A DNA stretch of 64,000 nucleotides from Candidatus Aalborgicola bjergmarkensis (GCA_016708725.1 JADJFE010000031.1:1-64000); one strand, 5' to 3'. Positions 17,084 to 26,001 are shown, counted from the stretch's first letter. Made by a program: numbers and translations. The notes: a model not told the origin generated them from the sequence alone.

Positions 17084-17287
17084 GTGAACCACACCTTTAC
17101 CGTTACCGGCATGACCTGCGGCCACTGCGAAAAAGCCGTCACCCGCGCCCTGCAACAAGTGGACCCACAGGCCCAGGTGGCCATCGACCGCACCCAGAAT
17201 CGGGTTGAGGTGCAGTCCGCGCAAGCCCGCGAGGCGCTGGCAGCCGCGATTGCCGAAGAGGGCTATGCCGTTGCGCCCAGCCTGTAG
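17084..17287 (+). CDS. copZ: Copper chaperone, heavy-metal-associated domain protein
   Basis: 67 residues from a GTG with a TTGGAG ribosome site. A single HMA domain: NHTFTVTGMTCGHCEKAV with the two metal-binding cysteines of CxxC, ending EGYAVAPSL. It delivers Cu(I) to the CopA domain encoded divergently. The usual length for CopZ/Atx1 is 65-70. Confidence 0.9.
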   Translation: MNHTFTVTGMTCGHCEKAVTRALQQVDPQAQVAIDRTQNRVEVQSAQAREALAAAIAEEGYAVAPSL

Positions 17288-17295
17288 GCGCGAAC

Positions 17296-17340
17296 CGCTA
17301 TTGTTTTTATAGCTGCTTTCGCACTGTCTGCGGGCGTAAA
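17296..17340 (+). repeat. Small two-hairpin repeat, copy 5
   Basis: GCTATTG then TATAGCTGCTTTCGCA, spacer, then GGGCGTAAA; between copZ and the DUF2892 gene. Confidence 0.6.
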
Positions 17341-17387
17341 GTGCCTTTTTGATCTATAGTGAAACCACTTCAAACAAGGAGCACACC

Positions 17388-17585
17388 ATGAAAGCCAATG
17401 TTGGCGGCATCGACCGTATTGTTCGTATTGATGCCGGTCTGGTTTTGATCGGCCTGGCGGCTACCGGCACCGTGGGCCTATGGGGCTGGCTGGGCGTAGT
17501 GCCGCTGGCCACCGGTGCCATTGGTTGGTGCCCGCCCTATGCCATTTTGGGCTTTAACACCTGCGCCATGAAGAACAAGGACTAA
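17388..17585 (+). CDS. DUF2892 small inner-membrane protein
   Basis: 65 residues. The start VGGIDRIVRIDAG and the two hydrophobic segments ending GWCPPYAILGFNTC are the DUF2892 (YgaP C-terminal-like) pattern. Many genomes fuse this to rhodanese domains or place it near sulphur and metal genes. An AAGGAG ribosome site precedes the ATG. Its function is unknown; it lies downstream of the copper module. Confidence 0.85.
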   Translation: MKANVGGIDRIVRIDAGLVLIGLAATGTVGLWGWLGVVPLATGAIGWCPPYAILGFNTCAMKNKD

Positions 17586-17722
17586 GCTCGGCCCCATGCA
17601 ACCCGATGGGTGCCGCGCTTTTGTAAGCGCTTGTTACAGGCGTCATCGCGTCGATATAAAGCGCGTTGTGGGTGAAGAAACCGCTACGGTTAGCGGTACA
17701 GGCTCTCGGAGCCACCCACACC

Positions 17723-18376
17723 ATGCACACTGCACACACTTTTCAAAACACCGCACAACACCTGCGCCAGGCGGCGCGCTCGGGTGTCCGTTCCTTGGGC
17801 AAAGTGGCCTCGGCCATGCTGCTCTCTGTAGGCTTGTTGAGTCTGGCGCCCCCCGCGCACGCGGATGAGTTGCGCACCATTCTGGGCGGCGGCGTGGGTG
17901 CTGCGGCCGGTACCATCCTGGGCCAATCGGTTGGTGGGCGCAGCGGCGCGGTGATTGGTGGTGCCCTGGGCGGCGCAGCCGGTGCCGCCGTCACCACCCA
18001 CGGCCACAATCAAAACGGTGCCGTATTAGGCGGTGCCTTGGGCGGCGCTGCAGGTGCGGTTGTCGGCCAATCGGTAGGTGGACGCAATGGCGCCGTCATG
18101 GGCGCGGGTATGGGCGGTGCTGCCGGTGCGTCTATCGGCCGCAGCGCCGGTCACGACAACTATTACCAGCACGCCAACTACCGACCCGAGCCCGGCTACC
18201 GCGACCGTGGTGGCCAAGGCCATTGGGACAACCACCGCGACCATGACCGCAACGATTGGCGCGAAGACCGCCACCCACCTCATCACCGGGGCCACCACTT
18301 TGGCCACCACCGTCATCACCGCCACTGGGATCGCCACGACCACCGTGGCCATGGCAACAAGCACTACCGCTACTGA
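17723..18376 (+). CDS. Glycine-zipper exported protein with His-rich tail
   Basis: 217 residues. A signal-type hydrophobic stretch at about 30-47 ends at AHA-DE. Residues 55-155 consist of repeated Gly/Ala zipper blocks (GGALGGAAGA type, about three repeats), which insert into or pack against membranes. The last 70 residues are rich in His, Asp and Arg (HHRGHHFGHHRHHRHW) and could bind metal. It follows the copper genes, so a link to metal stress is possible but is inference. The repeat DNA makes the region prone to length change. Confidence 0.75.
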   Translation: MHTAHTFQNTAQHLRQAARSGVRSLGKVASAMLLSVGLLSLAPPAHADELRTILGGGVGAAAGTILGQSVGGRSGAVIGGALGGAAGAAVTTHGHNQNGAVLGGALGGAAGAVVGQSVGGRNGAVMGAGMGGAAGASIGRSAGHDNYYQHANYRPEPGYRDRGGQGHWDNHRDHDRNDWREDRHPPHHRGHHFGHHRHHRHWDRHDHRGHGNKHYRY

Positions 18377-18397
18377 AACCTGCGTACCGGTTAACGA

Positions 18398-19306
18398 TCA
18401 GGCGCTGGGCATTTCTCCGCCCAGCGCCTCGATCAGGTCCGGAATCAACCCCTGCAACTCCCCTGTGGCGATGGCGGCATCGGTATCAAAGTTGTCGGCC
18501 TTGCCATCACCCGGTGAGGCGGTATTGCCCTCAAAAACGCCTTCCAGAAACGCTATTTTTTTGAGCTGAAGGCCTTCAGTCAGAACAAACGACACCCGGT
18601 CGTTCCACGTCAGCGCCAGCCGAGTGGGCATCTTGCCCATGGCAATGTGCTGCGCCACTTCATCGGTATCGAGCGCGTGGCGCGTGTAGCGCACCACGGC
18701 CTTGGATTCATCGGGCGCCTTGAGTTCACATTCGCGGTCCACCGTGAAATCGGCCGGCGCTTCTTTGGTCGATAACCATGTGGCCATGGCCGCGGCGGGC
18801 GACACCTGGGTATTGATGAGCGACACCGCCAACCCATCCACGGCCTTAATTAGCCAGGTCATCACCTCGTCCGCCTTGGCCTGGCTACCCGCATCGGTGA
18901 TGAGCAAGCCCGCTGCGGGGTCTACCCACACCTGCACGCTGGACTGCTTACTAAACGCCATGGGCAAGAGTGCCAAACGGGCGTCTTCGCTCAGTTCCTT
19001 TTTCTCTTTCTTGCCAGGTTTGCGTCCGGTGGTGGCTTCAATGTGGGCCACTTGCTCTTCGACCTTGCGCTTGACTACCGAGCCAGGCACCACCTTCATC
19101 TCCATCATCAGTTTGAACAGCCACTGGCCACCAATCACTTCAACCAGCGGGCCATGGGCAATGCCGCGCGGCTCCAGCCAGCCCACAGCCTTTTCTTGCG
19201 AAGCGCCACACGGCACAAAACGGGCCGTGTCCAGCGCAGCTTCCACGGCGGCAACATCCGAAGGCCAGGGCGCACCCAGGCGGTACAACATCACATTTTT
19301 GAACAC
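18398..19306 (-). CDS. rdgC: Recombination-associated protein RdgC
   Basis: 302 residues, the standard length. It starts at a GTG (FKNVMLYRLG) with an AAAGG ribosome site. RdgC forms a ring dimer on DNA and restrains RecA. Matching motifs are the ARFVPCG, QEKAVGWLEPRG and LLPMAFSKQSSVQVWVDP segments, and LALTWNDRVSFVLTEGLQLKKIAFLE near the C-terminus. It is divergent from the Spy-like gene, with 175 bases between. Confidence 0.93.
   Translation of the reverse strand: MFKNVMLYRLGAPWPSDVAAVEAALDTARFVPCGASQEKAVGWLEPRGIAHGPLVEVIGGQWLFKLMMEMKVVPGSVVKRKVEEQVAHIEATTGRKPGKKEKKELSEDARLALLPMAFSKQSSVQVWVDPAAGLLITDAGSQAKADEVMTWLIKAVDGLAVSLINTQVSPAAAMATWLSTKEAPADFTVDRECELKAPDESKAVVRYTRHALDTDEVAQHIAMGKMPTRLALTWNDRVSFVLTEGLQLKKIAFLEGVFEGNTASPGDGKADNFDTDAAIATGELQGLIPDLIEALGGEMPSA
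18401..18428. terminator. Hairpin at the end of rdgC
   Basis: GGCGCTGGG and CCCAGCGCC form a 9-bp stem overlapping the last rdgC codons, between the converging glycine-zipper gene and rdgC. No U-tract is seen. Confidence 0.4.
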
Positions 19307-19481
19307 GAAAAACCTTTAATCGTTTTACTAAAGGTTCGTATTGTCAGCCCAGCACCGCACCATTTACGATGCCAGCTTTACAAAGTCTTATCGGGGCGCA
19401 ACGCTGGCGATACAAACACGGCGCACACTCCGATTCAGTCTTTCGCGATACCCGCGACAGCCCAACCACAAAGGAAATCAC

Positions 19482-20039
19482 ATGCAACCGTTTTTAAAAA
19501 CCCTCTTGGTAACCGGTCTGATTGCCACCGCCGGATTTGCAAGTCATGCGCAGAACACCACCCCATCTGCTCCCCAGAATCCTGCCGGGCAAACCGCCGA
19601 CGCGGGCGAGCGCGGTAGCCGCATGGGCAAGATGGGAAGAATGGATCCCGAAAAACGCAAGGCCATGATGGCCAAACGCATCGAAGCCCTGAAAGCCAAA
19701 CTCAAAATTACCACTGCGCAGGAAGGTGCCTGGACTGCATTCACCGCTGCCATGCAACCCCCGGAAAAAATGGAACACAAGCGCCCCGACCGCGCCGAGA
19801 TGGAAAAGCTGACCACGCCTGAGCGGATTGACAAAATGCGTGAGTTGCGCAAACAGCACATGGGCGACATGCACGCCGCCATGGACAAGCGTGAAGACGC
19901 CATCAAAGCCTTCTACGCCGTGCTGACACCCGAGCAGCAAAAAGTGTTTGATGCCGAACACGCCCGCATGGGCATGCACCACGGTGAAAAACGTGGCATG
20001 CACGGTGACGGCGGTTGGAACCAACGCGGCCAAAAATAA
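19482..20039 (+). CDS. Spy/CpxP-like periplasmic LTXXQ protein
   Basis: 185 residues from the ATG with an AAGGAA ribosome site. The signal peptide runs to about residue 22 (FASHA-Q). The mature protein is Met-, Lys- and His-rich and helical, with the LTTPERI and LTPEQQKVFDAEHARM elements of the LTXXQ family. Such proteins act as ATP-independent periplasmic chaperones or metal-stress sensors. A strong terminator follows. Confidence 0.82.
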   Translation: MQPFLKTLLVTGLIATAGFASHAQNTTPSAPQNPAGQTADAGERGSRMGKMGRMDPEKRKAMMAKRIEALKAKLKITTAQEGAWTAFTAAMQPPEKMEHKRPDRAEMEKLTTPERIDKMRELRKQHMGDMHAAMDKREDAIKAFYAVLTPEQQKVFDAEHARMGMHHGEKRGMHGDGGWNQRGQK

Positions 20040-20070
20040 GCCAAAAGCCGGCATTTGAAATAGCCGCACC

Positions 20071-20104
20071 GGCCCACTGCCCTTTCGGGAGCGGTGGGCC
20101 TTTT
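20071..20104 (+). terminator. Rho-independent terminator after the Spy-like gene
   Basis: GGCCCACTGC pairs with GCGGTGGGCC around a CCTTTCGGGA loop and is followed by TTTT. Confidence 0.8.
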
Positions 20105-20139
20105 GCTGTGCCTCATCCTGTAGGATGGTGATCCCCACC

Positions 20140-20997
20140 ATGCCCAAAACACCCCCCACCCTCCCTGCCGTACGCACCATTTCCGTGCTACGCCCTTTGG
20201 CCTGGCTGGGACTGGCCTGGCACGATATGCGCCGCGCGGGGTGGATCAGTTTGGCCCACGGCCTGGTATTGGCGTTGGGCGGCGCTGCCATCGTGGCCAT
20301 TGCCCACAACCGGTTCTGGCTGCTGGCCGGGGCACTGTCCGGCTTTTTGGTCATTGCCCCCGTGCTGGCCACCAGCCTGTACGCGCTGAGCCGGGCGCTG
20401 GAGCGCAAAGAAAAAGCCGACCTGGGCGTGGTGCTGAAAACCTGGCTCAACTGGCAAGGCAGCCACATCAGCAAATGGGGCAACGATTACTGGTGCATGG
20501 TGCAGTTTGGCAGCCTGTTGGCGCTGGCCGCCACCGGCTGGGTGCTGACTTCGGCCGCACTCATTACCTTATTGGCACCGGTGACCATTGCAACCCCAAT
20601 GGATTTTGTTCGCTACATCATCCTGCCGCCCGACAACTGGTTGTTTGAGGTGTGGCTGGCACTCGGTGGTGCCATGGCAGCACCTATTTTTGCATCGAGC
20701 GTAGTGGCCATGCCGCTGTTGCTGGACCGCCGCGTCACCCTGCTGCAAGCCGTGCTGACCAGCTGGCAAACGGTGCTGACCAATCCTATTCCCATGGCCG
20801 TGTGGGCCGCACTGATTATGGGTTTTACGGTTTTGGGATTTGGTTCATTCATGCTGGGGCTGATTCCCATCATTCCCCTACTGGGCCACGCCAGCTGGCA
20901 CGCCTACCGTGAACTGGTGGATGCATCGACGCTACCGGAGCGTGAGTCCCTGCCGCAATCCCATGTGCGCCCGGCCAAAGGCAGCGCAAAGTCCTGA
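20140..20997 (+). CDS. DUF2189 integral membrane protein
   Basis: 285 residues from MPKTPPT; an ATG five codons upstream is also open. Six or so membrane helices; the first cytoplasmic segment LRPLAWLGLAWHDMRRAGWISLAHG is the typical DUF2189 start. The function is unknown. It overlaps the next small gene by one base (TGATG), which implies coupled translation. Confidence 0.82.
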   Translation: MPKTPPTLPAVRTISVLRPLAWLGLAWHDMRRAGWISLAHGLVLALGGAAIVAIAHNRFWLLAGALSGFLVIAPVLATSLYALSRALERKEKADLGVVLKTWLNWQGSHISKWGNDYWCMVQFGSLLALAATGWVLTSAALITLLAPVTIATPMDFVRYIILPPDNWLFEVWLALGGAMAAPIFASSVVAMPLLLDRRVTLLQAVLTSWQTVLTNPIPMAVWAALIMGFTVLGFGSFMLGLIPIIPLLGHASWHAYRELVDASTLPERESLPQSHVRPAKGSAKS

Positions 20998-21206
20998 TGT
21001 TTGGCTACTCCGAAGACCAGATTGCCACCTTTGGCCTCACCTTTGGCGTGGGCGGCTTCATGCTGTACATGCTGTTCATCATTGGTCAACTGGCATGGGA
21101 ATCCAAGGCCGGCAAGTTTGGCACCTTTGTGCTGTTTTTAGGCCTGGCCTTTGGCATGGTGGGCTTTGTGGCCAAGTTCATCATTCAGTGGTACATCACC
21201 CGTTAA
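20997..21206 (+). CDS. DUF2788 small membrane protein
   Basis: 69 residues, two hydrophobic segments, beginning MFGYSEDQIATFGLTFGVGGF. The pattern fits the DUF2788 family of uncharacterised small membrane proteins. Translationally coupled to the DUF2189 gene. It is followed by hairpin element E3, which probably also ends transcription. Confidence 0.82.
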   Translation: MFGYSEDQIATFGLTFGVGGFMLYMLFIIGQLAWESKAGKFGTFVLFLGLAFGMVGFVAKFIIQWYITR

Positions 21207-21219
21207 GATCTGCCTAGGC

Positions 21220-21316
21220 AAAGGGATTGGGGTGCAAGCCTTTTGCGCAGGTAAAGGAGGAGCCCGCACAGCGGGCGGGGGACACGGAGCAAAAGGCTCT
21301 GCACCCCAATCCCTTT
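21220..21316 (+). repeat. Variable-arm hairpin element E3
   Basis: The same core as E1 and E2. The outer arms AAAGGGATTGGGGTGCA (21220-21236) and TGCACCCCAATCCCTTT (21300-21316) are perfect complements and unrelated to the other two pairs. It lies between converging genes. Confidence 0.85.
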
Positions 21317-21329
21317 AGCCGCCCCAGCA

Positions 21330-21908
21330 TCAACCAAACGGCCGAATACCAATCAGAAGGCCATGCAGCCACAGCGCAAACGCGGCCCAGGCGACCCCAC
21401 CCACCACCACTGTCGCAGCGGTAGCAGCCAAAGAACCGGCAGGATAAGAGGTACCTGCCGCGCGGTCACGTTTACGGGCCGAAATAAAGTCCAGCACCGC
21501 CCAGACCAGAAACCCGCCAAACAAGACCACATGGGCCAAGGAGCCAGTGGACATGAGATGCGCCAACGCCCACGCCTTGACACCCAGCACCATCGGGTGG
21601 TGCAAACGGGCCTTGATGCCATTACGTGGCACGTAAGCCGCAGCCAGCAAAACAAAAGCCACCAAAGTCAGCAACGAAGCTGCATGGCGCATCCCTACCG
21701 GCAGGACCCACAGCAACACTGGCGCCTCGCGCGCCACACCAAAACCCCAGATGATCAGGCCAAAACCAATCAAGGACAGCAGCGAATACACCCCTTTGTA
21801 CGCACCTTCCCCCATGCGTGCACGGGTTTGTGTGCGCCAGTCGTCGGCCACGATACGCACCGAATGCACACCTAAAAAAAGCACCAGTCCGAAAATCAAA
21901 TAAGCCAT
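21330..21908 (-). CDS. NnrU family membrane protein
   Basis: 192 residues, about six membrane helices. Signatures: LFLGVHSVRIVADDWR at the start, RLHHPMVLGVKAWALAHLMSTGS in the middle (His residues that may bind haem), and the tail TAATVVVGGVAWAAFALWLHGLLIG. NnrU relatives are linked to nitric oxide/nitrite reduction and to isoprenoid-type methyltransferase folds; no denitrification gene is nearby. Confidence 0.87.
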   Translation of the reverse strand: MAYLIFGLVLFLGVHSVRIVADDWRTQTRARMGEGAYKGVYSLLSLIGFGLIIWGFGVAREAPVLLWVLPVGMRHAASLLTLVAFVLLAAAYVPRNGIKARLHHPMVLGVKAWALAHLMSTGSLAHVVLFGGFLVWAVLDFISARKRDRAAGTSYPAGSLAATAATVVVGGVAWAAFALWLHGLLIGIRPFG

Positions 21909-21941
21909 TGCGCTTCAGTCCTTCAATACGCTACAAAAAGG

Positions 21942-23504
21942 TCACACACCCACCACCCGGTTTTTTCCGGCCCGTTTGGCCAGGTACATAGCCTGGTCGG
22001 CGCGTTTGATGGCCTCAAGACCCGACTCCTCGGCGGCCAACTGCGCTACACCGGCGCTGAAGGTGATGAGCACTTTTTCGGCACCGGTCATGAAAAAACG
22101 CTTGGTCAACTCACGCTGCAAGCGCGTCATGGCTTCCACCCCTTTGTCCAATGGCGTATCGGGCAGCAAAATGACAAATTCTTCCCCACCGTAACGGGCC
22201 AGGGTGTCTTGCGGGCGCATGCATTCACGGGCCACGGTGGACAAATGGGTCAGCGCCTGGTCACCGGCTGCATGGCCCAGTGTGTCGTTGAGTTTTTTGA
22301 AATTGTCGATGTCGAGCATGGAGACACACAGCGGGGTGTCTTTGCGCCGCACACTGGAGAGTTCCCGCTCAATCGCCTCTTCCAGCCCCTTGCGGTTGAG
22401 CGCACCGGTCAGCGTGTCGTGGCGGGCCTGTGCGCTGACACGGTCCAGCTCCTGGTGCAATCTGGCCAGTTGGGCATCGGTTTCACTGGCGCGCTCGCGC
22501 ATAAATTGCAACTGCTCGCTGGATTCCTTGCTTTCGTTGGCCATATGGCGGGTTGCGCTGACCACTTCTTTGAGCACAGGGGCAATTTCTTCCAGTGTTT
22601 TGGCCTGCTCAATCTGGCGCGCGTTTTCTTCCAGCTTGACATGAAAACTGCCCGTGGACTTGGCCATGTCGGACAAACGGTCAATGAAGGACGCCAGCAT
22701 CTGGCGCATTTCCTTTTGCGCCTCCAGCGCGCGTTCCTTGGCATCTTTCTGCTTGAAAATCACATCACGCAGGCGGCGCTCCACATCATCGAGGCGGCGC
22801 AATGTCAAAGGTGGGGTGGAGGCCGTCATCAACGCATCCATCTGGCCTTTGAGCCATTGCTCGTCCATGCTCAGGTCACCAATGTTTTCAAACACCAGGT
22901 GCAGCAGCTTGAGCAGCGTTTTTTTGATTTCGGCCTGGTCTTCGGCGGCAAACGACAGGCGATGGCTGTAATTGGACAACAAGGTCTTTACACCCGCGAC
23001 ATCGGCGTTGGGAAGCCGCATGGCTTGGAGCAAGGCTTTGGTTTGCTCATCAAAGCGCGGGTCGTCCGAGCCCAGCGCGGGCTGGGCATACTCAATCAAA
23101 CGTCCAATTTGCGTCAAAAACTCAGTAGTGAGGGCAGGCGCGCTGCTGCCTGCGGCAGTGGGCGCTGCTGCTGCACCCGAGGCAGACGAAACAGCGCCAT
23201 TTGGCACATCGGCCTGGGGGGGAATAAACCCACCATAGGCCACCAACGCAGTCTTCACACCGTCCCAGTTCAGCCGGTCGATGGCGTATTCCAGCAAACC
23301 GCGCTGTTTTTGCTGGCCCGGTGTTTTCACCGGCAGGGCCTGGGCAATATCGCGCAAGGTATCGGCCGGAAAAGGAGGCGTCACCGCGATGCCACCGATT
23401 TCGTTGTAAATCATCAGGTAGTTGGCCGGTGTGGGGGCCATTTTTCGGGCGGTAAGCTGTTTTAGCGTCTCACGTGCGATTTCAAAAGGTTTTTTTTCAC
23501 TCAT
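21942..23504 (-). CDS. Diguanylate cyclase (GGDEF domain)
   Basis: 520 residues. The last 170 hold an active GGDEF domain: DTLTGALNRKG, DIDNFKKLNDTLGHAAGD and the active-site GGEEF. An RPQD inhibitory I-site lies five residues before GGEEF, so product inhibition by c-di-GMP is likely. The first 340 residues contain no membrane helix and no known sensor domain; they are helical, with a probable coiled coil around 230-350. Soluble, so it probably acts in the cytoplasm through oligomerisation. Its 5' end faces origin module A. Confidence 0.9.
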   Translation of the reverse strand: MSEKKPFEIARETLKQLTARKMAPTPANYLMIYNEIGGIAVTPPFPADTLRDIAQALPVKTPGQQKQRGLLEYAIDRLNWDGVKTALVAYGGFIPPQADVPNGAVSSASGAAAAPTAAGSSAPALTTEFLTQIGRLIEYAQPALGSDDPRFDEQTKALLQAMRLPNADVAGVKTLLSNYSHRLSFAAEDQAEIKKTLLKLLHLVFENIGDLSMDEQWLKGQMDALMTASTPPLTLRRLDDVERRLRDVIFKQKDAKERALEAQKEMRQMLASFIDRLSDMAKSTGSFHVKLEENARQIEQAKTLEEIAPVLKEVVSATRHMANESKESSEQLQFMRERASETDAQLARLHQELDRVSAQARHDTLTGALNRKGLEEAIERELSSVRRKDTPLCVSMLDIDNFKKLNDTLGHAAGDQALTHLSTVARECMRPQDTLARYGGEEFVILLPDTPLDKGVEAMTRLQRELTKRFFMTGAEKVLITFSAGVAQLAAEESGLEAIKRADQAMYLAKRAGKNRVVGV

Positions 23505-23516
23505 AAGAGCCTTTTT

Positions 23517-23548
23517 TGCTACATTTTTAATAGCTAGTAACGCCCATT
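23517..23548 (+). repeat. Small two-hairpin repeat, copy 6 (diverged)
   Basis: TGCTACATTTTTAATAGCTAG followed by a weak second part; just outside origin module A. Confidence 0.5.
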
Positions 23549-23650
23549 ATGAAAGGGCTAAATCGTTATTTTCGGGTAAATAGAAACATGCGCACAATCC
23601 ATCTCCGAATCACCCGCACTGTACACCCCCGCCAGCATTCAGAGCCAAGA

Positions 23651-23875
23651 ATAACCCTGTGCATAGATCTGGCACAACCCACCACTTATCCACAGCCGAA
23701 TGGCAATCGGCCAAGTTGTTCATAAATCGGGTACACCAGAAAAGCACGGTCACACACAGTGGTCAAACCACTATAAGTCCTTGATTTTTTTGAAAATTTT
23801 GCCTTTATCAACAGACGATGGCAAACACCTACTACTACTACTAATTTATAAATAAAGAAATAAGAGATAGTCAGG
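23651..23875 (+). other. Origin-like module A: DnaA boxes, DnaA-trio and AT-rich unwinding element
   Basis: In order: CCTGTGCATAG at 23656 (a degraded inverted box), a perfect DnaA box TTATCCACA at 23686-23694, a second box TTATCAACA at 23805-23813, a 14-base spacer, a DnaA-trio run CCTACTACTACTACTAA at 23828-23844, an AT-rich stretch, and GAGATAGTCAGG at 23864-23875. This is the box / spacer / trio / AT-rich order of a bacterial basal unwinding system. It aligns without gaps to the reverse complement of 29983-30207. The remaining 23549-23650 and 23876-24048 hold no gene; the latter is the minC leader. Confidence 0.75.
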
Positions 23876-24048
23876 CAAAAGTATCAGAACAAAAAAACGG
23901 ATCCCCACAATCCTGTGCACATATGCAAAATGCTGGCGCGTTTTTCCAGGGCACAGAGCCTCAATCAAGTAAGATTTGGCGTATTCAGAACAGGCTGCAC
24001 CCCAATTCAGCCGGTTTTTTGCTCTGGTTATCTGTTTTTATACCGCTC

Positions 24049-24840
24049 ATGCCTGTTTCACTTGCTGGACCCTCCTCCGGCCCACCCCACACCTCGTTTG
24101 AAATCAAAAGCGCCCAGTTGCCACTGGTCACATTGCTGGTCAAAACAAACGACTGGAACGTTTTGGCGAGTGAACTGACGCAACAATTTGGTGCCGGTGG
24201 TGAAACCCCAGAATTTTTTGACCATGACGCGCTGGTAGTCGACTTTTCCCACCTTGACACCAGCACACCAGCCACCGATCTGGTTCCATTGCTGAAAATA
24301 CTGCGCAGTTGCAATCTGGTACCGGTTGCCATTCGGGGCGCCAGCGCCCATTGGACAGCCTCTGCGCGTGAAATCGGGTTGGTCGAAGCCTCGGCAGAAG
24401 TACACCGCCCTCGACCACCCAGTGACGTACCACCGCCAAACAGCGAGCCGGTCATCCGCGAGGTGATCCAGGAAGTCATCAAGGAAGTTCCCGGCCCGGT
24501 GACCATGGTGGTCGACAAACCCCTGCGTTCTGGGCAAAAAATTTACGCCCGGGGCGCCGATTTGGTGGTGTTGGCCATGGTCAACCAGGGTGCCGAAGTC
24601 GTCGCGGACGGCAATATCCACGTCTACGCCCCTTTGCGCGGCAAAGCCATGGCCGGCGCCCGTGGCAACACCAATGCGCGTATTTTTTCGCTGTGCCTGG
24701 AGCCGGAGCTGATTTCCATCGCGGGTATTTACCGCACCAGCGAAAATGCCTTGGCGCCCGACGTGCAAGGCAAGGCCGCGCAGGTGCGCCTCTCCAACGA
24801 TGGGCAGGACAAATTGCTCATTGAAGCGCTAAAAATCTGA
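24049..24840 (+). CDS. minC: Septum site-determining protein MinC
   Basis: 263 residues from the ATG at 24049; a longer reading to 23923 is open but would add a non-family N-terminus. MinC inhibits FtsZ ring assembly away from midcell. The N-terminal domain (SFEIKSAQLPLVTLLVKTNDWNVL) and the C-terminal beta-helix (RSGQKIYARGADLVVLAMVNQGAEVVADG, then YAPLRGKAMAGARGN) are clear, joined by a Pro-rich linker and the IREVIQEVIKEVPGP stretch. First gene of minCDE, with its leader abutting origin module A. Confidence 0.95.
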   Translation: MPVSLAGPSSGPPHTSFEIKSAQLPLVTLLVKTNDWNVLASELTQQFGAGGETPEFFDHDALVVDFSHLDTSTPATDLVPLLKILRSCNLVPVAIRGASAHWTASAREIGLVEASAEVHRPRPPSDVPPPNSEPVIREVIQEVIKEVPGPVTMVVDKPLRSGQKIYARGADLVVLAMVNQGAEVVADGNIHVYAPLRGKAMAGARGNTNARIFSLCLEPELISIAGIYRTSENALAPDVQGKAAQVRLSNDGQDKLLIEALKI

Positions 24841-24891
24841 CGGCGGTCCATCCGCGCCTGACTGAATTACCTATTGAAAGACTCTTTACCC

Positions 24892-25707
24892 ATGGCAAAA
24901 ATCGTAGTGGTGACTTCCGGCAAGGGCGGTGTGGGCAAAACCACCACCAGCGCCAGCTTTGCAACCGGCCTGGCTTTGTGCGGGCACAAAACTGCCGTGA
25001 TCGACTTCGATGTGGGTCTGCGCAACCTGGACCTGATCATGGGCTGTGAGCGCCGCGTGGTGTACGACCTGATCAACGTCATCCATGGCGAGGCCAACCT
25101 CAACCAGGCCCTCATCAAGGACAAGCAGTGCGACAACCTGTACGTGCTGGCGGCCTCGCAAACCCGCGACAAGGATGCACTGACGCAAGACGGCGTGGAA
25201 AAAGTGCTGACCGACCTGGCCGCCATGGACTTTGAGTACATTGTGTGTGACTCGCCCGCCGGCATCGAAACCGGGGCCCTGATGGCCATGCACTTTGCCG
25301 ACGAAGCCCTGGTGGTGACCAACCCCGAGGTGTCGTCGGTGCGCGACTCTGACCGCATTTTGGGCATGCTGGCCAGCAAAACCCGGCGCGCCATGACCGG
25401 TGCCGATCCCATTAAAGAGCATTTGCTCATCACCCGTTACAACCCGGCCCGTGTGGACCAGGGGCAAATGCTGTCACTGGACGACATCCAGGACATTTTG
25501 CGCATCAAACTCATTGGTGTCATTCCGGAGAGCGAATCGGTGCTGCAGGCATCCAACCAGGGTGTACCGGCGGTGCATATGCAAGGCAGTGACGTATCGG
25601 AAGCGTACAAAGACGTCATTGAGCGCTTTTTGGGCAAGGACAAGCCCCTGCGTTTTATCGACGCCCCCAAGCAAGGTCTGCTCAAACGCCTGTTCGGAGG
25701 CAAGTAA
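24892..25707 (+). CDS. minD: Septum site-determining ATPase MinD
   Basis: 271 residues. A deviant Walker A motif KGGVGKTTTSA, DFDVGLRNLDLIMGCERRVVYD and the C-terminal amphipathic membrane-targeting helix (KQGLLKRLFGGK) are all present. It recruits MinC to the membrane and oscillates under MinE. It lies 51 bases after minC and 3 bases before minE. Confidence 0.97.
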   Translation: MAKIVVVTSGKGGVGKTTTSASFATGLALCGHKTAVIDFDVGLRNLDLIMGCERRVVYDLINVIHGEANLNQALIKDKQCDNLYVLAASQTRDKDALTQDGVEKVLTDLAAMDFEYIVCDSPAGIETGALMAMHFADEALVVTNPEVSSVRDSDRILGMLASKTRRAMTGADPIKEHLLITRYNPARVDQGQMLSLDDIQDILRIKLIGVIPESESVLQASNQGVPAVHMQGSDVSEAYKDVIERFLGKDKPLRFIDAPKQGLLKRLFGGK

Positions 25708-25710
25708 GCC

Positions 25711-25974
25711 ATGGCCTCCTTGCTTTCTTTCTTTCTGGGCGAGAAAAAAACCACCGCCAACGTGGCCAAGGAACGCTTGTCGATTCTGTTGGCCCACGAG
25801 CGTTCGGGGCGCAATGCGTCCGTGCCCGACTACCTGCCCGAACTGCAGCGCGAGCTGGTGGCCGTCATCAGCAAATACGTCAAGATCAATCCCGGTGACA
25901 TCAAGGTCATTCAGGGCCGCCAGGACAACCTGGAAACGCTGGAAGTCAAAATCGAACTGCCCGACGCGCGATAA
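25711..25974 (+). CDS. minE: Cell division topological specificity factor MinE
   Basis: 87 residues. The N-terminal amphipathic part MASLLSFFLGEKKTTANVAKERL binds MinD and membrane; the C-terminal ELVAVISKYVKINPGDIKV is the dimerisation domain. It stimulates MinD ATP hydrolysis. Last gene of minCDE. Confidence 0.96.
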   Translation: MASLLSFFLGEKKTTANVAKERLSILLAHERSGRNASVPDYLPELQRELVAVISKYVKINPGDIKVIQGRQDNLETLEVKIELPDAR

Positions 25975-26001
25975 ACGCGTGGTCGCAGCCGTTTTTATAA
26001 A

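Noticed and set aside
22209..23465. Long open reading frame of 418 codons on the plus strand
   Set aside because: It is antisense to the diguanylate cyclase, whose GGDEF motifs are unmistakable; high GC makes such shadow frames common.
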